This document shows positions 6,984 to 14,272 of a stretch of DNA of 14,272 nt, piece after piece (the first letter of the stretch is position 1; each line of letters begins with the position of its first letter). The notes below the pieces were generated by a model. That model made no database searches and was not told where the DNA came from. It saw nothing but the letters and a program-made list of their open reading frames with translations. Made by a program: the position numbers and the translations under genes. Origin of the DNA: an uncultured Oscillospiraceae bacterium (lineage in GTDB: Bacteria > Bacillota > Clostridia > Oscillospirales > Oscillospiraceae); NCBI GenBank assembly GCA_910587645.1, contig CAJUNA010000035.1:1-14272 (forward strand). The letters are read 5' to 3'.

Positions 6984-7763
6984 ATGGTTGAGATCAATCC
7001 CTCCCGCTGCACCGGCTGCGGGCTGTGCGCGGAAAACTGCGCTGTCCACGCCATCGTCAAAAACGGGGACGGCACATACCGCTGCAATAAGGCCTGGTGC
7101 TTTGCCTGCGGCCAGTGCGTGGCCATCTGTCCCGCCGGCGCCCCTTCCATGCCGGGATTGGAGGAGCCGGTGGACTATGCCCCCATCTCCTTTGACCTGG
7201 ATCCCGGCATATTGCTGAATGCCATGCGCTTCCGCCGGAGTATCCGGCGCTTCACCGGGGAAAAGGTTGGACGCCGTGAGCTGGAAACGCTGCTGGACGC
7301 GGGCCGCTGCGCCCCCACCAGCTCCAACAGCCAGAGCGTCGGCTTCACGGTGCTGGATCAGGAATTTGAGACCATGCGCCCCAAGATATGGAAGGCCTTC
7401 GCCCGGATGGCCCAGGATAAGGGCCGCAAGCTCCTTTACCGCCGGTATGAAAGCTACTTAGCCCACCCCAGCCAGCCGGACACCCTGTTCTACGGCGGGA
7501 ACCAGATGATCGTGGTAACCTCAGAGACAAGGCCCGATGGCGGACTTGCTTTGGCGAACATGGAGCTGATGGCCCACGCCCTGGGATTAGGCGCGCTCTA
7601 CTGTGGTTTTGCCGCCCGGGCAATTGACGGCGACCCGGCGCTGCGGGAGTACTTCGGCATCACGGAAAAACGGAACCTGGACGGCTGCCTGATCGTAGGC
7701 CATACTGACCTGCAATTCCGGCGCACCGCTCCCAGGAACCCGGCCAGGGCCGTGTGGCGGTAA
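6984..7763 (+). CDS. Ferredoxin-domain nitroreductase family protein
   Basis: 259 aa. The N-terminus carries two [4Fe-4S] binding motifs, C9-x2-C12-x2-C15-x3-C19 and C39-x2-C42-x2-C45-x3-C49-P. From about residue 78 on it is an FMN-dependent nitroreductase fold, starting RFRRSIRRFTGE and containing CAPTSSNSQ (109-117), typical FMN contacts. The fusion suggests electrons pass from ferredoxin-type clusters to FMN, reducing a nitro, quinone or other acceptor; the substrate cannot be told. The ATG at 6984 is chosen over one at 6945 because AGGAG (6972-6976) lies 7 nt before it and the Cys motif begins at residue 9. It has its own promoter and faces the polyamine operon, sharing a terminator with it. 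Confidence 0.9.
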   Translation: MVEINPSRCTGCGLCAENCAVHAIVKNGDGTYRCNKAWCFACGQCVAICPAGAPSMPGLEEPVDYAPISFDLDPGILLNAMRFRRSIRRFTGEKVGRRELETLLDAGRCAPTSSNSQSVGFTVLDQEFETMRPKIWKAFARMAQDKGRKLLYRRYESYLAHPSQPDTLFYGGNQMIVVTSETRPDGGLALANMELMAHALGLGALYCGFAARAIDGDPALREYFGITEKRNLDGCLIVGHTDLQFRRTAPRNPARAVWR

Positions 7764-7832
7764 GAAAAGGCGTCCGGCGGGAAAGGTTTCCCGCATAGGG
7801 GCAAGGGCAGGACTATCGCCCAGGGGATGATG

Positions 7833-7865
7833 AAAGGGCGGCAGCCATAGTGGCTGCCGCCCTTT
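7833..7865. terminator. bidirectional terminator between convergent units
   Basis: Perfect 15-bp stem (7833-7847 with 7851-7865) with a 3-nt loop, flanked by AAA and TTT so it can work in both directions. It lies 70 nt after the nitroreductase stop and 3 nt after the nspC stop. The T-tracts are short, but stem strength and position support it. Confidence 0.8.
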
Positions 7866-7868
7866 GCT

Positions 7869-9083
7869 TCACCGCCCCAGGCGATGCCGGAAATCCGCGT
7901 ATTCAAACTTCTTCAGACGCCGCAGCTCTCCCCCGCTGCGGAGGACAACGATGTCCGGTAGCGCCATTCCGTTGAAGGTGTTATTCTTACACATGGTATA
8001 GATTGCCATATCTCCGAACAGGAGGATATCCCCTTCCCGCAATGGCGTGACGAAACTATACTCCCCTATCACGTCCCCCGCAAGACAGGTGGGGCCGCCC
8101 AAACGGACGGTGCAGGGCAGTTCCCCCGGCCCTTTCGCGCCGTACAGCGGCGGGCGGTAGGGCATTTCCAGCACGTCCGGCATATGGCAGGCGGCGCTGG
8201 TATCCAAAATGGCGGTCTGCACCCCGCCGTTTTGCAGTACGTCCAGCACGCGGGCCGCCAGGTAGCCAGCATTCAGCGCGCAGGCTTCCCCCGGTTCCAG
8301 GTAGACCCGCAGCCCCCACCGCTCCTGCGCCAGGCGGATGCACCTTTCCAGCCGTGGAATATCATAGCCGGGCCTGGTGATGTGGTGCCCCCCGCCAAAA
8401 TTAAGCCACTTCATCCGGGGCAGCACATCGCCGAAACGCTCCGCTACCGCGTTCAGCGTGATTTCCAGCGCATCGGATCCCTGCTCACACAGCGTATGGA
8501 AATGCAGCCCGTCCAGCAGTCCAGCCAGCTCCGGGGACATCCCCGCGTCCCACTGGGCCCGGGTAGTACCCAGCCGGCTGCCAGGGGCACAGGGGTCGTA
8601 GATGGCATGGCCCTCCTGGGTGGAGCATTCCGGATTGATGCGCAGCCCAACGCTCTTCCCCGCCTTCTTGGCGGAGCGGCCAAACCGCTCCAGTTGGCGG
8701 GGGGAGTTGAATACGATATGGCCGGCGTACCGCAGCAGCCCGTCAAACTCCTCCTCCCGGTAGGCCGCGCAGAAAACGTGGACCTCCTTCCCCGGCATCT
8801 CCTCCGCCCCAAGCCGGGCCTCATACAGGCCGCTGGCCTCTGTCCCGTCCAGATACGGCGATAAAACAGGGTAGAGGTCATAGTTGGAAAACGCCTTTTG
8901 GGCCAGCAGTATCCGGCAGCCTGTCCGCTCCGCCACGCCAGCCAAAATCCCGCCATTCCAGCGCAGCATGGCCTCGTCCAGGATATAGCACGGCGTAGGC
9001 AGTCCCCCAAACAGCTTCTCCGGAGATTGGCCGCCCAGCCCCGCAAAGGCTGGGCGGCTTTCTTTCACGCGGGAACTGTCCAT
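7869..9083 (-). CDS. nspC: Carboxynorspermidine/carboxyspermidine decarboxylase
   Basis: PLP enzyme of the alanine-racemase-like fold (type III). It decarboxylates carboxyspermidine to spermidine (or carboxynorspermidine to norspermidine), the last step of the aspartate-semialdehyde route. Visible marks: TPCYILD (30-36), PLP lysine K63 in LAQKAFSNYD, HFHTLCE (194-200), GGGHH (230-234), EPGEA (263-267), CHMPDVLEMPYRP (299-311). At 404 aa it is slightly longer than most family members (about 375-380), because about 27 residues precede the usual N-terminus. The start is supported by the TGATG overlap with the upstream stop (shared base 9083), which implies translational coupling; a weak GGTGG precedes it. 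Last gene of the operon, followed by the terminator at 7833-7865. Confidence 0.93.
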   Translation of the reverse strand: MDSSRVKESRPAFAGLGGQSPEKLFGGLPTPCYILDEAMLRWNGGILAGVAERTGCRILLAQKAFSNYDLYPVLSPYLDGTEASGLYEARLGAEEMPGKEVHVFCAAYREEEFDGLLRYAGHIVFNSPRQLERFGRSAKKAGKSVGLRINPECSTQEGHAIYDPCAPGSRLGTTRAQWDAGMSPELAGLLDGLHFHTLCEQGSDALEITLNAVAERFGDVLPRMKWLNFGGGHHITRPGYDIPRLERCIRLAQERWGLRVYLEPGEACALNAGYLAARVLDVLQNGGVQTAILDTSAACHMPDVLEMPYRPPLYGAKGPGELPCTVRLGGPTCLAGDVIGEYSFVTPLREGDILLFGDMAIYTMCKNNTFNGMALPDIVVLRSGGELRRLKKFEYADFRHRLGR

Positions 9084-10342
9084 CAGTCCACCAGCACCGG
9101 CGCCCAGCTCTCGCGCTTCGGCAGGCCGTACTGGTCCAGCGCCGCCAGGAAGGGATCGGGGTCGAACTCCTCCACCGTGTAGACGCCGGGCTTATTCCAT
9201 TTGCCGGCCAGCAGCATCAGCGCGCCGCACATGGCGGGTACGCCGGTGGTATAGCTGACGGCCTGGCTGCCCACCTCCCGGTAACATTCCTGATGGTCGC
9301 AGACATTGTAGATATAATAGGCCTTGTCCTGGCCGGATTTTTTTCCGGTAAAAATACAGCCGATATTGGTCTTGCCTTTTGTCCGGGGGCCCAGGCTGGC
9401 CGGGTCGGGCAGCAGGGCCTTCAGGAACTTGATGGGGACAATCCGCTGCCCCTCGAAGTCCACGGGGCTGGTGGACAGCATCCCTACATTCCCCAGGCAG
9501 CGCATGTGGTCCAGATAGCTCTGCCCGAAGGTCATGAAGAAACGAATCCGCTGTACCTCCGGGATATTCAGCGCCAGGCTCTCAATTTCCTCATGATGGA
9601 GCAGATACATGTCCTTGTGCCCCACCTGGTCGAAGTCATACGTCCGCTTGATGCTCATGGGGGGGATTTCTACCCAGTGCCCGTCCTCCCAATAGCTGCC
9701 GGGGGCGGAGACCTCCCGCAGGTTGACCTCCGGGTTGAAGTTGGTGGCGAAGGCGTAACCGTGGTCGCCGCCGTTGCAGTCCAGGATGTCGATGGTGTCG
9801 ATGGTATCGAACTCATGCTTCTTAGCGTAGGCGCAGTACGCCTGGGTCACCCCCGGGTCGAAGCCGCAGCCCAGCAGGGCGGTAAGCCCCGCCTCCTCGA
9901 ACTTTTTCCGGTAAGCCCACTGCCAGCTATAATCGAAATAGGCGGAAAACCCCGCTTCTTTGCAACGCTTTTCATAGGCAGCCCGCCACGCCGGGTCATT
10001 GGTGTCCTCCGGCTCATAGTTGGCCGTATCCATATAGTTTACCCCGCAGGCCAGACAGGCGTCCATGATGGCCAGGTCCTGGTAGGGGAGGGCGATATTC
10101 ATGACCAAGTCCGGCTTGTAGGCGTTGATGAGGCCGATGACCTGCCGCACATCGTCCGCGTCTACCTGGGCGGTGGTGAGCTTTGTTGCAGTCTTAGGGG
10201 CCAGCGCGGCGGCCAGTTTATCACACTTGGACTTTGTCCGGCTGGCAATACACAGCTCGGTGAACACCCCGCTGACCTGGCAGCATTTATGGATGGCGGC
10301 AGACGCAACGCCGCCGCAGCCGATTACAAGGACTTTGCTCAT
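9083..10342 (-). CDS. Carboxynorspermidine/carboxyspermidine synthase (dehydrogenase)
   Basis: Saccharopine-dehydrogenase-like NAD(P)H enzyme that reductively joins a diamine to L-aspartate semialdehyde, giving carboxyspermidine from putrescine (or carboxynorspermidine from diaminopropane). 419 aa, near the family's length. Rossmann motif VIGCGGVAS (6-14) at the N-terminus, followed by MDTANYEPED (104-113) and the long family-specific stretch LGCGFDPGVTQAYCAYAKKH (157-176) and NGGDHGYAFATNFNPEVNLREV. Good ribosome binding site (AGGAGAT, 10351-10357). It lies 21 nt after speB and overlaps nspC by one base, so the two pathway enzymes are coupled. The exact diamine partner (putrescine, diaminopropane or agmatine) cannot be read from sequence. 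Confidence 0.94.
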   Translation of the reverse strand: MSKVLVIGCGGVASAAIHKCCQVSGVFTELCIASRTKSKCDKLAAALAPKTATKLTTAQVDADDVRQVIGLINAYKPDLVMNIALPYQDLAIMDACLACGVNYMDTANYEPEDTNDPAWRAAYEKRCKEAGFSAYFDYSWQWAYRKKFEEAGLTALLGCGFDPGVTQAYCAYAKKHEFDTIDTIDILDCNGGDHGYAFATNFNPEVNLREVSAPGSYWEDGHWVEIPPMSIKRTYDFDQVGHKDMYLLHHEEIESLALNIPEVQRIRFFMTFGQSYLDHMRCLGNVGMLSTSPVDFEGQRIVPIKFLKALLPDPASLGPRTKGKTNIGCIFTGKKSGQDKAYYIYNVCDHQECYREVGSQAVSYTTGVPAMCGALMLLAGKWNKPGVYTVEEFDPDPFLAALDQYGLPKRESWAPVLVD

Positions 10343-10363
10343 AGTGGATGATCTCCTTTTATT

Positions 10364-11230
10364 TTAAAATTGGGTTTTGCCCAGGGCTAACATCAATTCC
10401 CGCAGCACCTTGCAGGCGGTGGCGGTGGAAACGCCGCTGGGATCCAGCATGGGGGCCAGCTCGTTGACATCGGCGCCCACCACATGGGCGGAGCAGACCG
10501 TCCGGATGGCCTCCAGCAGTTGGAGGAAGCTGACACCGCCCGCCTCCGGCGTACCCGTCCCGGGAAACGCGGCGGGATCCAGGCAGTCCAGATCTATGGT
10601 GAAATAGACGGGGGCTTTCCGTTCCCGCAAGGACGCCACGGTATTCGCCAGGCCGTCAAATCCGAAGAGGTGCATCTCCGTATGCGCACTGGCAAACCGG
10701 AACTCCTCCCGGTCGCCGCTGCGGACGCAGAACTGATGGATGCGCCCATCGCCTACCAGCTCATGGCACCGCCGCAGGACGCAGGCATGGGAGAGCTTTG
10801 CTCCCAGATAACCGTCCCGCAGGTCGGCGTGGGCATCGAAGTGAATAATGTGAAGCCCCGGATACCGCTTCACCACGGCGCGTACCGCGCCCAGCGTGAC
10901 CAGATGCTCGCCGCCCAGCAGCAGGGGGAATTTTCCATCTTGCAGGATTCCGGCGGCACGGGATCTGATGTCCTCCAGCGCCCTCTGCGCACTGCCGAAG
11001 CAGAGCTCCAGATCGCCGCTGTCAAATATGGCGCAGTCTGCCAGGTCCGCGTCCTGGTAGGGGCTGTAGGTCTCCAGCCCGAAGCTTTCGTGGCGCATGG
11101 CGGAGGGGCCAAACCGCGCGCCGGGCCGGAAGCTGGTGGTGGAGTCAAAGGGCGCACCGTACAGGACCATATGGGCGCGTTCATAACCGCAGTCACAGCC
11201 AATAAAATTCTCAATATTTGGTTTCAGCAC
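10364..11230 (-). CDS. speB: Agmatinase (arginase/ureohydrolase family)
   Basis: Binuclear-manganese ureohydrolase; with the arginine decarboxylase upstream it should convert agmatine to putrescine and urea. 288 aa, normal length. All six metal ligands are visible: H109 in GGEH, D132/H134/D136 in DAHAD, D213/D215 in DLDCLDP, followed by PGTGTPEAGG. The start is GTG at 11230, three bases after the speE stop, with GGAGG 8 nt upstream inside the speE end. An aminopropylagmatine ureohydrolase activity is a possible alternative, since related enzymes accept that substrate in agmatine-first spermidine routes and a SpeE lies next door. Confidence 0.94.
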   Translation of the reverse strand: MLKPNIENFIGCDCGYERAHMVLYGAPFDSTTSFRPGARFGPSAMRHESFGLETYSPYQDADLADCAIFDSGDLELCFGSAQRALEDIRSRAAGILQDGKFPLLLGGEHLVTLGAVRAVVKRYPGLHIIHFDAHADLRDGYLGAKLSHACVLRRCHELVGDGRIHQFCVRSGDREEFRFASAHTEMHLFGFDGLANTVASLRERKAPVYFTIDLDCLDPAAFPGTGTPEAGGVSFLQLLEAIRTVCSAHVVGADVNELAPMLDPSGVSTATACKVLRELMLALGKTQF

Positions 11231-11233
11231 CGC

Positions 11234-12088
11234 TCATCCCTCCACTTCCCGCAGCATCTCCTCCAGGAACGCAGGCAGGCAGAAAGCGCCTACGTGGAGC
11301 CTGGGCGTATAGTAGCGCGTGTGCAAGTTCAGCTTCCGCCACGCTTCCGTGTCCAGATCGTTGGTGGGATGGTACTTCTTGCTGGCGAAGCCAAACAGCC
11401 AGTACCCCGCCGCGTAGGTGGGGATATGGGCCTGATAGACCCGGCTGATGGGAAAGGTGCTGACAATACGCTTGTGGCTGCGCTGCATGGCCCCGGCATC
11501 CTCAGCGTAGAAGGGGCTTCCCTGCTGGTTGACCATGATGCCGTCCTCCCGCAGGGCGTTGTAGCAGCTCCCGTAGAACTCCCGGGTAAACAGCCCCTCC
11601 GAGGGCCCGAAGGGGTCGGTGGAGTCCACAATAATGAGGTCATACGCCGGTTCCTGCCGGCGTATGAACTTCAGCGCGTTCCCAAAGTGGATATGAACCC
11701 GCCGGTCGTCCATCCGGCAGGCGTTGCTGGGCAGGTATGTCCGGCAGGCCTCTACCACAAGGGGATCCATCTCCACCAGGTCGATGTGCTCCACCCGGTC
11801 ATACCGGGTCAGCTCCCGCACCACGCCGCCGTCCCCTGCGCCGATGACCAGGATGTCCCGGATGCCGGGATGCACCGCCATAGGCACATGGGCCATCATT
11901 TCATCGTAAATAAATTCATCCCGCTCCGTCAGCATCACATTGCCGTCCAGCGTCAGCACCCGGCCGAATTCCGGCGTTTCAAAGATGTCGATGCGCTGGT
12001 AGTCGCTCTGCTTGGAATACAGGTGCCGGTTGACCCGGATGCTGTGCTTCACATCTGGGGTATGAAATTCGCTGAACCACATTTCCAT
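11234..12088 (-). CDS. speE: Spermidine synthase family aminopropyltransferase
   Basis: Transfers an aminopropyl group from decarboxylated S-adenosylmethionine to a polyamine such as putrescine or agmatine. 284 aa with the expected motifs: DEFIYDEMMAHVPM (57-70), nucleotide motif GAGDGG (83-88, usually GGGDGG), acidic VEMD (105-108) and catalytic-loop DSTDP (155-159). AAGGAGG 6 nt before the ATG gives a very strong ribosome binding site. It lies 13 nt after speA and 3 nt before speB. Oddly, no SpeD (source of decarboxylated SAM) is in the window, while the operon also encodes the SpeD-independent carboxyspermidine route. It either uses SpeD from elsewhere or has a different job. Confidence 0.94.
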   Translation of the reverse strand: MEMWFSEFHTPDVKHSIRVNRHLYSKQSDYQRIDIFETPEFGRVLTLDGNVMLTERDEFIYDEMMAHVPMAVHPGIRDILVIGAGDGGVVRELTRYDRVEHIDLVEMDPLVVEACRTYLPSNACRMDDRRVHIHFGNALKFIRRQEPAYDLIIVDSTDPFGPSEGLFTREFYGSCYNALREDGIMVNQQGSPFYAEDAGAMQRSHKRIVSTFPISRVYQAHIPTYAAGYWLFGFASKKYHPTNDLDTEAWRKLNLHTRYYTPRLHVGAFCLPAFLEEMLREVEG

Positions 12089-12101
12089 ATCCTGCCTCCT
12101 T

Positions 12102-13571
12102 TCACACCAGCACGTTCAGCCGCTCCAGATCCGGATCCTCCGGGCCGGTCATGCTGCATCCCTTTTCTTTGGCGTACCGGATGTGCTCCAGGATTTCCGC
12201 CGTAATCCGTTCCCCTGGGGCTAACAGGGGGATGCCGGGCGGGTAACACATAACGAACTCGCTGCATACCCGCCCGCAGGTCTCTGATACGGGCAGGCTG
12301 CGCTTCTCCGCGTAAAACGCCTCCTGGGGGCTGGTTACCACCTCCGGCTCCACGTACTCCTGAGTCAAAAGGCCTGTCTGATCCCGCTGGTAGCGCCGCC
12401 GGATCTCCGCCAGGGCGCTGACCAGCCGCTCTACCTCCTGGGAGCGGTCCCCCATGGAGAGGTAGGCCAGGATATTGCCAATATCGCCAAATTCAATCTG
12501 AATGTCGTACTCATCCCGCAGGATGTCGTACACCTCAATGCCGGCCAGGCCGATGTCCAGGGTATGGACGCTGAGCTTCGTGGTATCAAAATCGAACACC
12601 GAGTCGCCGTTCATCAGCTCCCGGCCAAAGGCGTAGTATCCGCCCACAGCGTTGATCTCCTGCCGGGCATACTCCGCCATATCGGCCACCTGATGGAACA
12701 CCGTCCGTCCCCGCAGGGCCAGGTTCCGGCGGCTGATGTCCAGGCTGGACATCAGCAGATAACTGCCGGAGGTGGTCTGGGTCAGGTTGATAATCTGCCG
12801 CACGTATCCCGCGTGGACATTGGGCCCCACCAGCAGCAGGCTGGACTGGGTCAGGCTGCCGCCGCTCTTGTGCATGGATACGGCAGCCATGTCCGCCCCC
12901 GCCGCCATGGCCGGCACCGGCAGGCCGCCGCCAAAATAGAAGTGGGTGCCGTGAGCCTCGTCCGCAAGGCATCGCATCCCGGCGGCGTGGGCCATTTTGA
13001 CAATGGCCCGCAAATCGCTGCAAACGCCGTAGTAGGTCGGGTTGTTCACCAGCACCGCCACTGCGTTGGGATGCGCGGCGATGGCTTTTGCCACCTGCTC
13101 CCGGCGCATCCCCAGGGAGATACCCAGCCGCCGGTCTACATCCGGATTGACATACACTGGCACCGCGCCGCATAAAACCAGGGCGTTAATGACACTCTTA
13201 TGGACGTTGCGGGGCAGGATGATCTCATCCCCCCGCTTGCAGGAAGCCAGAATCATGCTCTGCACAGAGCTTGTGGTACCGCCAACCATCAGGAACGCAT
13301 GGGCCGCGCCAAAGGCGTCCGCCGCCAGTGTTTCCGCCTCCAGGATGACCGATACCGGATGGCAGAGGTTATCCAGGGGCTTCATGCTGTTTACGTCTAC
13401 GCCGATGCACCGCTGCCCCAGGAACGCGGTCAGCTCCGGATTGCCCCGGCCCCGCTTGTGGCCGGGCACATCAAAAGGAACGACCCGCATTTGCCGGAAA
13501 GATTCCAGCGCCTCGTAGATGGGCGCGCGGTTTTGATTTGTCTGATTCAGATGGGTACAAGGATTTTTCAA
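12102..13571 (-). CDS. speA: Arginine decarboxylase (Orn/Lys/Arg decarboxylase, PLP, fold type I)
   Basis: Likely decarboxylates arginine to agmatine; arginine is inferred from the agmatinase two genes downstream, as lysine or ornithine enzymes look alike. Taken from a TTG start, it is 489 aa, close to the short B. subtilis SpeA type that lacks the N-terminal wing domain. Motifs: VPFDVPGHKRG near the N-terminus, GGTTSSVQ, ADEAHGTHF, and PLP lysine K235 in SMHKSGG. Start choice: TTG at 13571-13569 has AGGAG (13587-13583) about 11 nt upstream. An ATG at 13637 would add 22 residues but has no such site and lies inside a 17-bp hairpin (13610-13648), so it is less likely. First gene of the five-gene polyamine operon. 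Confidence 0.9.
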   Translation of the reverse strand: MKNPCTHLNQTNQNRAPIYEALESFRQMRVVPFDVPGHKRGRGNPELTAFLGQRCIGVDVNSMKPLDNLCHPVSVILEAETLAADAFGAAHAFLMVGGTTSSVQSMILASCKRGDEIILPRNVHKSVINALVLCGAVPVYVNPDVDRRLGISLGMRREQVAKAIAAHPNAVAVLVNNPTYYGVCSDLRAIVKMAHAAGMRCLADEAHGTHFYFGGGLPVPAMAAGADMAAVSMHKSGGSLTQSSLLLVGPNVHAGYVRQIINLTQTTSGSYLLMSSLDISRRNLALRGRTVFHQVADMAEYARQEINAVGGYYAFGRELMNGDSVFDFDTTKLSVHTLDIGLAGIEVYDILRDEYDIQIEFGDIGNILAYLSMGDRSQEVERLVSALAEIRRRYQRDQTGLLTQEYVEPEVVTSPQEAFYAEKRSLPVSETCGRVCSEFVMCYPPGIPLLAPGERITAEILEHIRYAKEKGCSMTGPEDPDLERLNVLV

Positions 13572-13609
13572 TTTCTTTATGGCTCCTCCCTTCTCGCCGC
13601 TGGCAAAAC

Positions 13610-13648
13610 AAAACCGCAAGCTGTGCTGCCTGCACAACTTGCGGTTTT
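13610..13648 (-). terminator. attenuator-like hairpin in the speA leader
   Basis: On the minus strand, 17 consecutive pairs (13648-13632 with 13626-13610; one T-G pair that would be a C-A mismatch on the plus strand) close a 5-nt loop. The stem ends in GGTTTT and continues GTTTTG, a terminator-like T-run. It ends 23 nt before the AGGAG of speA. This suits premature termination in the leader, or an mRNA-protecting stem. The plus strand also has five Ts after the stem, but there is no plus-strand gene to end there. Confidence 0.55.
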
Positions 13649-13860
13649 TATCGAATATGCTTCCTGTCCCTCATTTTCCGCAAAATACCTATTATCAGAA
13701 AGAACATGCAGAAAACGCCAAAGTGGAGGGAAGAAGCCGTTCAGATAAGACGGAGAGATCAGAGTCTATATAGCAATACTACTTTTACTACTCTTATTGA
13801 CCGTTTCACAAGTCTGCGCACAAGGCACATTTCGGTTATGAAGTAACCAACTTATAAAAT

Positions 13861-13998
13861 TTGAGCTTTTAACTCAATCAATAAGGCAACGCAAGGCTGC
13901 CAATCGGCAGTGGACCCGGCTGTCCGTATGGCCTCGACTCCCAAGGGAGTGGTCCGAGTAATTGCTTTGAAAAGACTCTGGAAGGAACCTTTTCAATT
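13861..13998 (-). ncRNA. structured RNA candidate (leader or small RNA) upstream of the polyamine operon
   Basis: Directly downstream of a strong minus-strand promoter. Hairpins: ACTCCC/GGGAGT extended by CTCG/CGAG (13933-13958), GGAC/GTCC (13912-13925) and CTGCC/GGCAG (13897-13910). The 5' end (13998-13988) can pair with 13886-13876 (10 of 11, including wobbles) to close the whole domain, or its TTGAAAAG can form a local 8-bp hairpin with 13974-13967. A small stem with a TTTT tail (13877-13861) resembles a terminator. I do not recognise it as T-box, 6S, SRP, RNase P, tmRNA or a common riboswitch. Confidence 0.5.
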
Positions 13999-14004
13999 GG
14001 GGAT

Positions 14005-14033
14005 ATGCTACCACAGGATGATTGGTTTGTCAA
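14005..14033 (-). promoter_or_regulatory. sigma-A promoter upstream of the structured RNA
   Basis: Minus strand: perfect TTGACA (14033-14028), 17-nt spacer, TAGCAT (14010-14005). Predicted start near 13998. It would drive the structured RNA at 13861-13998 and, on read-through, the speA operon about 430 nt further on. A weaker second candidate for the operon is an extended -10 TGCTATATA ending at 13767, with a poor -35. Confidence 0.75.
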
Positions 14034-14172
14034 GGGTGGAATGGAGCGGGGGAGGGTTTGGCGCCCCCCTTTGTCTCACAGCATCAAGTAGGAGCGGCAG
14101 CAGGGGGGCTTTCCCCTCCGTCCGGGCATATTCTGTAAGCACGCCTCTCTCTCAACGTTCGTTATCCGGCAG

Positions 14173-14272
14173 TCATCCGTGCAGGACACGCAGTTCCGGG
14201 ATGCAGGAAACAAACTGGCATCCCCACTCCTGTACAAACGAAGCCGCTTCCATAATCTCGCTTGTCAGGTTC
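14173..14272 (-). CDS. 3' end of an unidentified gene (partial)
   Basis: On the minus strand one frame is open from the window edge to a TGA at 14175-14173, giving 32 residues that end in VSCIPELRVLHG. The composition looks protein-like (EIMEAASFVQEWGC), but the piece is too short to assign a family, and a chance open frame is possible. The 14041-14172 stretch after it holds GC-rich inverted repeats without a clear T-run and no gene. Confidence 0.4.
   Translation of the reverse strand, partial: NLTSEIMEAASFVQEWGCQFVSCIPELRVLHG

Noticed and set aside
13883..13968. A plus-strand reading of the structured element (AAGGCAA pairing with TTGCTTT via a G-U pair)
   Set aside because: This single helix favours the plus strand, but I found no plus-strand promoter before it, while the minus strand has a strong promoter and wobble pairs in two flanking hairpins that favour minus. 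The strand remains a moderate-confidence call.
14047..14069. A GC-rich inverted repeat as terminator of the partial right-edge gene
   Set aside because: The stem is about 5 bp with a long loop and no T-tract on the minus strand.

Overview
The window is GC-rich (roughly 58-60% by eye), mostly bacterial chromosome with intact, tightly packed operons, strong Shine-Dalgarno sites, a T-box leader, RNase Y, a ferredoxin-nitroreductase and a carboxyspermidine-type polyamine operon. This combination points to a gut-type member of Clostridia, probably Oscillospiraceae (Flavonifractor/Oscillibacter-like). The assignment is inference from gene content and style; no marker gene was compared.

Layout. 1-340: non-coding, palindrome-rich DNA ending in a terminator for the next gene. 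341-2806 (-): an unusual 821-aa fusion of a sugar-phosphate isomerase/epimerase-type TIM barrel to an AMP-forming acyl-CoA synthetase. 2807-3101: intergenic, with a terminator for rny and an inverted repeat. 3102-4652 (-): RNase Y, with a strong promoter and a hairpin in its leader. 4653-5391: a divergent control region holding the rny promoter and, on the plus strand, a strong promoter plus a full T-box leader. 5392-6810 (+): the T-box-controlled gene, a 2-isopropylmalate-synthase homologue that has lost the metal-binding and catalytic motifs of the family. 6984-7763 (+): a 2x[4Fe-4S] ferredoxin-nitroreductase fusion with its own promoter. 7833-7865: terminator between convergent units. 7869-13571 (-): a five-gene polyamine operon, in transcription order speA, speE, speB, carboxynorspermidine/carboxyspermidine synthase, nspC. 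13572-14172: long non-coding region with a strong minus-strand promoter, a structured RNA candidate and a second hairpin directly before speA. 14173-14272 (-): 3' end of an unidentified gene.

How the genes work together. The polyamine operon can take arginine to agmatine (SpeA), agmatine to putrescine plus urea (SpeB), putrescine plus aspartate semialdehyde to carboxyspermidine (the dehydrogenase), and carboxyspermidine to spermidine (NspC). SpeE sits inside the operon although no SpeD, which makes its usual aminopropyl donor, is in the window. The most interesting items are the ligand-less LeuA-like protein behind a T-box, the structured leader or small RNA upstream of the polyamine operon, and the TIM barrel/acyl-CoA synthetase fusion.
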